Of a DNA stretch of 16,224 nucleotides, positions 1 through 6,353 are shown one piece after another (the stretch's first letter is position 1; each line of letters begins with the position of its first letter). Location: positions 1 to 16,224 of the forward strand of contig CAJVZA010000047.1 in NCBI GenBank assembly GCA_913009315.1, written 5' to 3'. The stretch is from an uncultured Hippea sp. Lineage in GTDB: Bacteria > Campylobacterota_A > Desulfurellia > JAADFJ01. The position numbers and the translations under genes are program-made. Below the pieces are notes generated by a model that was given only the letters and a program-made list of their open reading frames with translations, was not told the origin of the DNA and did not search any database.

Positions 1-1702
1 TATAGTTTCTTATCCATTCGATCATGCCATCTATATCATCGACACTATACTGCTTTTTTTCGCCTGTTCTGCGAATTTTTGCCTCTATGTATCCGGATTT
101 TATTCCTCTTTTCCCCACTATTACCGATATCGGACAGCCGATCAGATCGCTGTCTGCAAGCTTTATTCCGGCGCGTTCGTCTCTGTCGTCATAGAGGGTT
201 TCGATGCCGGCTTCTTCAAATTTGCTGTAGAGTTTCTCGGCAAAATTAAAAACCTCATTATCCTTGCCAAGTGAAAGCAGACTTGTTCTGAAAGGAGAGA
301 TAGAAGTTTGCCAGATTATACCGTAGTCGTCGTGAGATTGTTCTATGGCAGCCGCAGCTATTCTCCCTATACCTATCCCGTAACAACCCATTAGAAAATG
401 ACGCCTTCTGCCTGACCTATCCAAAAATCCGGCATCCATACTTTTGGAATACTTGTCGTTCAGCTGAAATATATGCCCGACTTCAATACCGCTCATAATT
501 TTGAGCTTTCCTCCGCATTCAGGTTCAGGACAGGAATCGCCGTCTTTTATGTTTCTAATATCAAAGAAATCGTCAATCTTAAAATCTCTCTCATAATTTA
601 CGTTTATAAAATGTTTACCTTCGATATTGGCGCCGCAGCCTGTGTTCTTCATCTCTTTTATTCTATTGTCCGCTATAATTCTTATGTCCGGAGCATTCAC
701 GGGACCCATATATCCGGCGACAAGACCAAGCTTTAATAATAGTTCTTCTGAAGCCGAAACCAGTTCTTTTGCTCCAAGTTTACGCATAAGTTTAAGTTCG
801 CTAAGCATGTCGCTGCCGGCAAGAAGTACCATAATCGGTTCTCCGTCTGCCTCAACCATAATTGTTTTTATCAGAGTTTCAGGGGAAACAGTAAGAAATT
901 TTGACACGGCCTCAATTGTTTTGCAATTTGGAGTTTTAGCCGTTTCGATAGGCAGCATCTTGTCCTGACAGTTTTTAGCAATCTGTTTTGATGCGGCCGC
1001 TTCTATATTTGCAGCATAATCACAATTTCCGCAGGAGACGATTTTGTCTTCCCCCACATCTGCTAAAACCATAAACTCCTCCGACATGCTGCCGCCTATG
1101 GCTCCGGAATCCGCTTTGACAATCTTGTATCGAAATCCTATTCTGTCAAAAATCTTTATATAGGCATCCCGCATCTTCTGATAGCTTTTAGTCATTGATT
1201 CATCATCAATATCAAAGCTGTACGCATCTTTCATAATAAATTCCCGTGAGCGCATAAGACCGAAACGAGGTCTTATCTCATCTCTAAATTTTGTCTGGAT
1301 CTGGTACAGTGTTTGCGGAAGCTGCTTGTATGATCTTAAAAATTTTCCCGCAATGTCGGTTATGACCTCTTCATGAGTAGGCCCCAAAACATAATCGCCG
1401 TCTTTGCGATCCTTCATTCTCAGGAGTTCTTTACCATAATGCTCCCATCTGCCCGATCTCTTCCACAGTTCTGCCGGCTGAACCATCGGCATAGTAAGCT
1501 CATGCGCGCCTGCAGCGTCTAATTCTTCCCTGACAATATTTTCTATCTTCAATATTACCCTGTTTCCCATAGGTAAATAGTTATAGATGCCGCTTGAAAT
1601 TTGCGACATGAAGCCTGTCCGTATCATAAGCTTGTGAGAAATAATCTCTGCATCCTTCGGATCTTCTCTTAATGTATAAAAAAAATATTCACTTTGACGC
1701 AT
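1..1702 (-). CDS. proS: Prolyl-tRNA synthetase, bacterial type (3' end cut by window edge)
   Basis: Charges tRNA-Pro with proline in the cytoplasm (class II aminoacyl-tRNA synthetase). The reading frame is open for 567 codons from the ATG at 1702 to the window edge without a stop. Bacterial ProS is usually about 565-575 residues, so only a few C-terminal residues are missing. Class II motif 1 lies near residues 29-50 (TGF...GIYNYLPMGNRV), motif 2 at about 139-165 (FRDEIRPRFGLMRSREF) and motif 3 at about 439-447 (GCYGIGIGR). Between motifs 2 and 3, at roughly residues 225-395, is the inserted editing (INS, YbaK-like) domain that marks the long bacterial form and clears Ala-tRNA-Pro. The start is supported by a strong GGGAGG Shine-Dalgarno just upstream. 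It lies 28 bases after the ABC ATPase gene and is probably co-transcribed with it. Confidence 0.96.
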   Translation of the reverse strand, partial: MRQSEYFFYTLREDPKDAEIISHKLMIRTGFMSQISSGIYNYLPMGNRVILKIENIVREELDAAGAHELTMPMVQPAELWKRSGRWEHYGKELLRMKDRKDGDYVLGPTHEEVITDIAGKFLRSYKQLPQTLYQIQTKFRDEIRPRFGLMRSREFIMKDAYSFDIDDESMTKSYQKMRDAYIKIFDRIGFRYKIVKADSGAIGGSMSEEFMVLADVGEDKIVSCGNCDYAANIEAAASKQIAKNCQDKMLPIETAKTPNCKTIEAVSKFLTVSPETLIKTIMVEADGEPIMVLLAGSDMLSELKLMRKLGAKELVSASEELLLKLGLVAGYMGPVNAPDIRIIADNRIKEMKNTGCGANIEGKHFINVNYERDFKIDDFFDIRNIKDGDSCPEPECGGKLKIMSGIEVGHIFQLNDKYSKSMDAGFLDRSGRRRHFLMGCYGIGIGRIAAAAIEQSHDDYGIIWQTSISPFRTSLLSLGKDNEVFNFAEKLYSKFEEAGIETLYDDRDERAGIKLADSDLIGCPISVIVGKRGIKSGYIEAKIRRTGEKKQYSVDDIDGMIEWIRNY

Positions 1703-1730
1703 CTATCCTCCCTGCAGTATCAAATCAGTT

Positions 1731-2474
1731 TCAGTTTAAAAGCTTTTTTGTATATGGATGGCGAGGATTGTTATAAACCTCATCCGTATTGCCGTACTCA
1801 ACTACTCTGCCCTCATAAAGTACATAAACCCTCGATGCCATATAGTTTATAAGCTCAAGATCGTGCGAGATAACAAAATATCCTATTTTGCGGCGTTCTT
1901 TTATCTCAAAGAGCAGTTCGACAAGCTCAAGCTGGATGGTTGCATCAATTGAACTTGTAGCTTCATCCAGCACAAGAAGTTTCGGGTCCGCAACCAAACT
2001 TCTTGCTATGGCGGCACGCTGAGCCATACCTCCGGATATTTCGTACGGCTTTTTTGATAAAATTGAGACAGGCAGATGCATCCTATCAAAAAGGGCATAA
2101 ACCTTATCTCTGTTGTAGCTCAAAGAAAAACCGTTAAACGGTTCTTTTATGCTTTTGCCGATGGTTTTCGTAGGATCAAAAGAACTTACCGGATTTTGAA
2201 AAACCATCTGAACGCCTTTCCTGAATTTAATGTCCTTTGCGTTCGCAGGCTTTCCTTCAAAAATAAGCTTTCCGTTATCGGGAGACTCAAGAAGCGTTAT
2301 TATTCTCGCTAATGTCGATTTTCCGGATCCGGATTCTCCGACACACCCCACAATCTCACCGGCTTTTATATCTATATTAATATTATCCAAAATCTGTCTT
2401 CGCTTTTTTATAAAAGTACCGACACTGTAGCTTTTGTTTATATTTACGGCTTTTAAAAGAAACTCGTTTTTCAT
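1731..2474 (-). CDS. ABC transporter ATP-binding protein, peptide/nickel (DppF/OppF) type
   Basis: Predicted cytoplasmic ATPase subunit of a peptide- or nickel-type ABC importer. Counting from the start chosen here (247 residues), the Walker A motif GESGSGKST is near residues 46-54. It is followed by a Q-loop (MVFQNP), signature ISGGMAQR, Walker B LLVLDEATSS, a D-loop (SSID) and an H-loop (VISHD). The NNPRHPYTKKLL end is typical of the Dpp/Opp family. The protein stops right there and lacks the longer C-terminal extension of many OppD/DppD proteins. I chose the ATG at 2474 because AAGGA lies five to six bases before it; the in-frame GTG at 2498 has no ribosome site. No permease or substrate-binding protein is adjacent: upstream is the divergent rpmE and downstream is proS. 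Substrate unknown. Confidence 0.88.
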   Translation of the reverse strand: MKNEFLLKAVNINKSYSVGTFIKKRRQILDNINIDIKAGEIVGCVGESGSGKSTLARIITLLESPDNGKLIFEGKPANAKDIKFRKGVQMVFQNPVSSFDPTKTIGKSIKEPFNGFSLSYNRDKVYALFDRMHLPVSILSKKPYEISGGMAQRAAIARSLVADPKLLVLDEATSSIDATIQLELVELLFEIKERRKIGYFVISHDLELINYMASRVYVLYEGRVVEYGNTDEVYNNPRHPYTKKLLN

Positions 2475-2521
2475 TTTATCCTTATGCTGACAGCTCACAC
2501 CAGACTTGTTAATAAAATTTC

Positions 2522-2549
2522 TTGCTTAATCTATCTATCAGGTTATAAT
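2522..2549 (+). promoter_or_regulatory. Predicted sigma-70-type promoter for the rpmE-thyX-rsmI-prfA operon
   Basis: A perfect -10 box TATAAT (2544-2549) follows a partial -35 box TTGCTT (2522-2527) with a 16-base spacer. Transcription would start near 2556, about 27 bases before the rpmE GTG codon. The -10 match is strong and the -35 match is weak (three of six bases). Confidence 0.55.
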
Positions 2550-2572
2550 ACAGAAAAATTTTAGATTTTGAA
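2545..2572 (-). promoter_or_regulatory. Predicted divergent promoter for the ABC ATPase-proS unit
   Basis: On the minus strand, TTCAAA (2572-2567; four of six bases match TTGACA) and TATTAT (2550-2545; five of six match TATAAT) are 16 bases apart. Transcription would start near 2538, with a leader of about 64 bases before the ATG at 2474. The -10 box uses the same bases as the rpmE -10 box on the other strand. This is a pattern match only. Confidence 0.35.
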
Positions 2573-2582
2573 GGAGAGAAAG

Positions 2583-2780
2583 GTGAAGAAAGGAATACAT
2601 CCGAAATATGAAGAGGCTATCATAAAATGTGCCTGCGGAAACGAGGTATCTGTCAGATCGACAAAACAAAATGTTGTTGTTGACGTATGCAGCGCCTGTC
2701 ATCCGTTTTATACAGGCAAACAGAAACTAAGGGTAGTGGACGGAAATATCGAGAAGTTTAAAAAGAAATACAACAAGTAA
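2583..2780 (+). CDS. rpmE: Ribosomal protein L31 (bL31), zinc-binding form
   Basis: Component of the large ribosomal subunit. The 65-residue product has the canonical MKKGIHP start and zinc-ribbon cysteines at residues 16, 18, 36 and 39 (C-x-C and C-x-x-C). It is therefore the zinc-containing (C+) paralogue rather than the cysteine-free form. The frame is open back to a TTG at 2568. The GTG at 2583 is the better start because AAGGAG (2571-2576) lies at proper distance before it and the family begins exactly there. It is the first gene of an operon with thyX, rsmI and prfA; rpmE next to prfA is a common bacterial arrangement. The gap to thyX is 14 bases. Confidence 0.95.
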   Translation: MKKGIHPKYEEAIIKCACGNEVSVRSTKQNVVVDVCSACHPFYTGKQKLRVVDGNIEKFKKKYNK

Positions 2781-2794
2781 CAACAGGACAAACT

Positions 2795-3475
2795 TTGTCG
2801 GAAGTCAAACTTATCAGCTTTTCTCCTGAACCGGAAACTCTTGTAACAAAAGCTGCTGACATCTGTTATGAAAAGCAGCTGGATTTTGAGGCAGCTGCAC
2901 CAAAACCGAAACTGATAAATATGATTGTAAAAATGGGACATTTATCTATTTTGGAACATGTTTCTTTTACATTTCTTATTACAGGACTTTCCCGTGCGGC
3001 AAGCCATCAGCTTGTCAGACATAGAATTGCAAGCTATTCCCAAAGAAGCCAGCGCTATGTCGATGAGGCAAATTTTGAATATGTAATGCCCGAGTCAATA
3101 TCAAAGAATCCGGCGGCGGCCGACAAATTCAAAAACTTACTGGCTCAAATAGCAGAGTTATACAAAGAGTTTGTAAGCAGCGATATACCAAAAGAAGATG
3201 CGCGCTATATTCTGCCTAATGCCGCAGCAACAAGCATAATAGTTACGATGAATGCAAGGGAACTGATTCATTTTATAACACTTAGAAGCTGCTTAAGAGC
3301 TCAATGGGAAATAAGACAGATAGCGGAAAAGATGTTGGAGCTTGCACAAAACAAAGCAGGGACAATATTTGACAATGCAGGTCCGGTTTGCGTCAGGGGT
3401 CCATGCACAGAGGGTAAATTTACCTGCGGAAAGATAGAACAGGTGAGAAATCGGTATATGAACAAAAAGGAGTGA
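2795..3475 (+). CDS. thyX: Flavin-dependent thymidylate synthase ThyX
   Basis: Converts dUMP to dTMP using methylene-tetrahydrofolate and NADPH through FAD; it replaces the unrelated ThyA in many bacteria. The 226-residue protein holds the ThyX signature R75-H-R-(seven residues)-S85, here RHRIASYSQRSQR, which binds FAD and dUMP. A downstream block near residue 167 (ITLRSCLRAQWEIR) carries further family residues. The TTG start has AGGA six bases upstream, and the first internal Met is residue 43, inside the conserved domain, so a non-ATG start is required. The gene lies between rpmE and rsmI and overlaps rsmI by four bases (GTGA). The C-terminus carries several cysteines (CVRGPC, FTCGK), seen in some family members. 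Confidence 0.96.
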   Translation: MSEVKLISFSPEPETLVTKAADICYEKQLDFEAAAPKPKLINMIVKMGHLSILEHVSFTFLITGLSRAASHQLVRHRIASYSQRSQRYVDEANFEYVMPESISKNPAAADKFKNLLAQIAELYKEFVSSDIPKEDARYILPNAAATSIIVTMNARELIHFITLRSCLRAQWEIRQIAEKMLELAQNKAGTIFDNAGPVCVRGPCTEGKFTCGKIEQVRNRYMNKKE

Positions 3476-4275
3476 AAAAGGGCACACTTTTCGTAGTTGC
3501 CACGCCTATCGGCAACCTGGAAGACATATCAAAACGCGCAATCGATACTTTGAGCGCTGTCTATGCGATCTTCGCTGAAAGACCAAACTGGTCAAAAAAA
3601 CTTCTCAATCATCTGAATATCCATAAAATGGTACTTCAATACAGTGAAGCCACCAGAGAGAAAGGGGCAAAACGTATTATTGACCTGCTTAGTGACGGAA
3701 AAGATATTGCACTTATCTCTGATGCAGGTACACCATTAATAAGCGACCCCGGTGCTTCGCTTGTGCAAACGCTCAGAGAACTAAATTTTAATATTACGGC
3801 AATTCCGGGTCCCTCGGCGTTAAGTACCGCAGTTTCCGTATCCGGAATTACCGCACCATTTGCCTTTCTTGGATTTTTGCCGAGAAAAAAAGGTGAAATA
3901 ATGCAGATTTTCAAAAAAATGGAGGAGTGCGCTTTTACAGCCGTATTTTATGAATCTCCAAAAAGAATAACAAAAACATTGAATATCATTAAGGACAATT
4001 TTCCCGATGCAAAACTGCATATATGTAAAGAATTGACAAAAATTAACGAAAATCACTATCAGGGCAGCGCAGAGAAAGTTCTTTCGGAATTGGTAAATCC
4101 GGAAAAAGGAGAGTATACTTGCATTATAAGTATTGAAAAAAGGAAAGAAGATATCAATTTTAGAGAACTGGTACTAAAACTCAGCGACGCCGGTATCTCA
4201 AGAAAAGATATCGCAAAATGTATGAAAACTATATATGGAATTAGAAAAAAGAGGATTTTTGAATGGATATCGTAG
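3472..4275 (+). CDS. rsmI: 16S rRNA (cytidine-1402 2'-O)-methyltransferase RsmI, with an altered AEDT motif
   Basis: Methylates the 2'-O of C1402 in the ribosomal decoding centre using SAM. The 267-residue product shows the family order: VATPIGNLEDIS near residue 9, DAGTPLISDPG near 84, IPGPSAL near 111, FLGFLPRKKG near 129, FYESPKRI near 158 and a KELTK block near 182. The motif usually read as A-E-D-T-R is here A-E-R-P-N (residues 35-39), although the flanks align without gaps. A one-base frame slip over these two codons would restore D-T. The GTG start shares GTGA with the thyX stop; AAGGA abuts it, so coupling by re-initiation is likely. The first internal Met is past residue 50, which rules out an ATG start. 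The 3' end overlaps prfA by 13 bases. Confidence 0.93.
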   Translation: MKKGTLFVVATPIGNLEDISKRAIDTLSAVYAIFAERPNWSKKLLNHLNIHKMVLQYSEATREKGAKRIIDLLSDGKDIALISDAGTPLISDPGASLVQTLRELNFNITAIPGPSALSTAVSVSGITAPFAFLGFLPRKKGEIMQIFKKMEECAFTAVFYESPKRITKTLNIIKDNFPDAKLHICKELTKINENHYQGSAEKVLSELVNPEKGEYTCIISIEKRKEDINFRELVLKLSDAGISRKDIAKCMKTIYGIRKKRIFEWIS

Positions 4276-5303
4276 ATATTGCAAAGAAGGAACTTGAAAA
4301 ATTAACTGAGACGGAAAAAGAGATCTCTAACATAGACTTTAAAGATAAAAAAAAGGTGAGCGCTCTTTACAGTCGTCAAAAACGACTGAATGAAATAAAA
4401 GATACATACGATAACTATTTAAGCAAAGAAGAAGAAATAAAAGAGAACGAACAACTTCTTAAAGATCCGGAACTCAGAGAACTTGCCGGCGAAGAGATAG
4501 AGTCTCTAAGGAGGCAAAACAAGGCGTTAGTACAAAAACTTAAGCTGCTGTTAAAGCCTGAAGATCCTAATGAAAATAAAGATATTGTTGTTGAGATAAG
4601 GGCCGGAGCCGGCGGAGCCGAAGCGTCGCTTTTTGTCGGAGATCTTTACAGAATGTACGATCGTTTTGCAGCACAAATACACAATCTAAAGGTCGAACTG
4701 GTAAGCAGCTCACCGGTTGAAGGCGGCGGATATCGTGAGATTGTTACATTTATAAAAGGGAAATCGGCATGGTCTCTTTTCAGATACGAAATGGGAGTTC
4801 ACAGGGTTCAGAGAATTCCCGTAACTGAATCTCAGGGAAGAATACACACATCAACCGCTACGGTTGCCGTTCTGCCGCAGGTTGATCAGGAAGAGGTTAA
4901 TATTGCCCCTGAAGACCTAAAAATAGATGTATACAGATCAAGCGGACCCGGCGGTCAATGCGTAAATACAACCGATTCGGCCGTAAGAATAACTCACATC
5001 CCAACGGGTATAGTGGTAACCCAGCAGGATGAAAAATCTCAATTTAAAAATAAGGCTAAAGGAATGATGATTCTTCGTGCAAGGATTGCAGCTTATTATA
5101 AAAAAATTGAGGATGAAAGGCTGGCAAAAGAACGCAAGGAGCAGGTTAAAACAGGTGACAGATCGTTTCGCATCAGAACATATAACTTCCCGCAAAACAG
5201 AGTTACAGATCATAGAATAGGAATCACTATTTATCATTTGGATGCAATAATGGATGGTGAACTTGATCAGATTGTTGGCCCTCTTCGAGTGGCAAACATA
5301 TAA
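4263..5303 (+). CDS. prfA: Peptide chain release factor 1 (RF1)
   Basis: Recognises UAA and UAG stop codons and triggers peptide release on the ribosome. The 346-residue protein carries the catalytic GGQ motif at residues 230-232 (SGPGGQCVN). It also has the stop-codon reading tripeptide P-V-T at 186-188, which fits the P-x-T pattern of RF1 and not the S-P-F of RF2. An N-terminal helical domain rich in Lys and Glu precedes the core, as usual. The ATG start lies within the end of rsmI (13-base overlap), indicating translational coupling. PrmC, which methylates the glutamine of GGQ, is encoded downstream after a 204-base gap. It is a little shorter than the common length of about 355-360 residues. 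Confidence 0.97.
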   Translation: MDIVDIAKKELEKLTETEKEISNIDFKDKKKVSALYSRQKRLNEIKDTYDNYLSKEEEIKENEQLLKDPELRELAGEEIESLRRQNKALVQKLKLLLKPEDPNENKDIVVEIRAGAGGAEASLFVGDLYRMYDRFAAQIHNLKVELVSSSPVEGGGYREIVTFIKGKSAWSLFRYEMGVHRVQRIPVTESQGRIHTSTATVAVLPQVDQEEVNIAPEDLKIDVYRSSGPGGQCVNTTDSAVRITHIPTGIVVTQQDEKSQFKNKAKGMMILRARIAAYYKKIEDERLAKERKEQVKTGDRSFRIRTYNFPQNRVTDHRIGITIYHLDAIMDGELDQIVGPLRVANI

Positions 5304-5507
5304 GATAAGGAAATCTCTTATAATTCTAAACGTTCAAACTCAGAGCCCAACTCCATTGGTAAAGCACAGATTACAGGTACAGTTGAGTTATTGTCAAAGC
5401 TTGTGGTAAAAGAGGCAATCAATTTGGAGATTTATGATGACCATTAATGGATTAGTAAAGGTAATCTTAATTTAGCAATCTATTGCAGCGGGAAACAAAA
5501 GGAAAAC
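5304..5507 (+). other. prfA-prmC spacer holding a probable gene remnant
   Basis: Directly after the prfA stop codon the same frame stays open for 47 codons (5304-5444) and ends at TAA 5445-5447. The translation looks protein-like, for example IGKAQITGTVELLSKL followed by VVKEAINLEIYDDH at the end. It has no ATG and no ribosome site, so it reads as the 3' tail of a lost gene rather than an active one. An ATGATG at 5432 behind GGAG opens a very short frame (about 13 residues) with no recognisable content. A 7-base inverted repeat (5299-5305 with 5316-5322) has no T-run, so it is not a convincing terminator. I do not recognise the family of the remnant. Confidence 0.35.
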
Positions 5508-6353
5508 TTGATCACAACGTTTACAAAAACTGAAACCATCAGCAGTTCCATCGATAAAGCAAGCAGGATTCTTTCTCACACAAGCTCAACCGCAAGACTG
5601 GATTCGGATATTCTACTCTCTTTTATTCTCAAAAAAGAGAGATCGTGGCTCATAACACACAGAGATTGTCTCTTGAATGCCGCTGAAACAGAAGCATACA
5701 AAAAGGTTATCCTTAAAAGAAAAGCTCATGAACCAATAGCGTATATCATAAATAAAAAGGAGTTTATGGGACTTGATTTTTATGTTGACAGATCAGTTTT
5801 GATTCCGAGGCCGGAAACTGAAATCCTGGTTGAAAAGGCTATAGACATCATAAAATCCGGTGATATACAATCGGTGCTTGAGATAGGAACCGGTTCGGGA
5901 ATAATCAGCTGCTCGGCAGCGTATTATTCATCTCAAAAATTAAGCATAGAAGCTTTGGATATATCCGGTTCGGCTCTCACTGTCGCAAAAAGAAACGCTT
6001 TCAGACTGGGTTTGACAAAAAAGATAAAATTTTTTGAGATAGATATATTTGATTTTGAACCGAAAAAGAAATATGATTTAATTTTGATAAATCCTCCCTA
6101 TGTCAAAGATTCGGAGATTATAGACGAATTATCGTATGAACCGTTTAAGGCGCTTTCGGGAGGCAAAAGCGGATTAAACTTTATAACTCTGCTTCTGCCT
6201 AAATTATCATTGCTGACCGATAACATCTGTCTTATGGAAATCGGAAAATGCCAGGATGAATATTTAAAACGCAATCAATTTTTTGAAACGGAGTTCATCG
6301 AAGATCTTGCCGGAATCAACCGTGTAGCACTGCTAAGAAAGCTGACCGAATGA
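5508..6353 (+). CDS. prmC: Release-factor glutamine N5-methyltransferase PrmC (HemK)
   Basis: Transfers a methyl group from SAM to the glutamine of the GGQ motif in RF1 and RF2, which raises termination efficiency. The 281-residue product has the SAM-binding motif VLEIGTGSG at residues 123-131 and the catalytic substrate-binding NPPY at 195-198. The N-terminal helical part (ARLDSDILLSFIL, then AYIINKKEFMGLDF) matches the family. It starts with TTG, preceded by AAGGA four bases upstream; no ATG occurs before the conserved region, so a non-ATG start is needed. It follows its substrate gene prfA in the same direction. The last 21 bases overlap the 3' end of the oppositely oriented moeA. Confidence 0.95.
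   Translation: MITTFTKTETISSSIDKASRILSHTSSTARLDSDILLSFILKKERSWLITHRDCLLNAAETEAYKKVILKRKAHEPIAYIINKKEFMGLDFYVDRSVLIPRPETEILVEKAIDIIKSGDIQSVLEIGTGSGIISCSAAYYSSQKLSIEALDISGSALTVAKRNAFRLGLTKKIKFFEIDIFDFEPKKKYDLILINPPYVKDSEIIDELSYEPFKALSGGKSGLNFITLLLPKLSLLTDNICLMEIGKCQDEYLKRNQFFETEFIEDLAGINRVALLRKLTE

Noticed and set aside
627-968. A 113-codon plus-strand frame opposite proS
   Set aside because: It is the antisense shadow of the ProS editing-domain region, where the minus strand has clear family motifs. Its Ser-rich composition is typical of such shadows.
2475-2498. Longer ABC ATPase starting at the GTG at 2498
   Set aside because: No Shine-Dalgarno precedes the GTG, whereas the ATG at 2474 has AAGGA at a good distance.
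2568-2582. Longer rpmE starting at the TTG at 2568
   Set aside because: This extension would include the Shine-Dalgarno AAGGAG itself, and L31 proteins start at the M-K-x-G-I-H-P that begins with the GTG at 2583.
3636-4056. Minus-strand open frames within rsmI
   Set aside because: They overlap a gene with clear RsmI motifs and have no ribosome sites or recognisable content.
5299-5322. Inverted repeat TATAAGA/TCTTATA at the prfA stop as a terminator
   Set aside because: The stem is only seven mostly A-T pairs and is not followed by a T-run.
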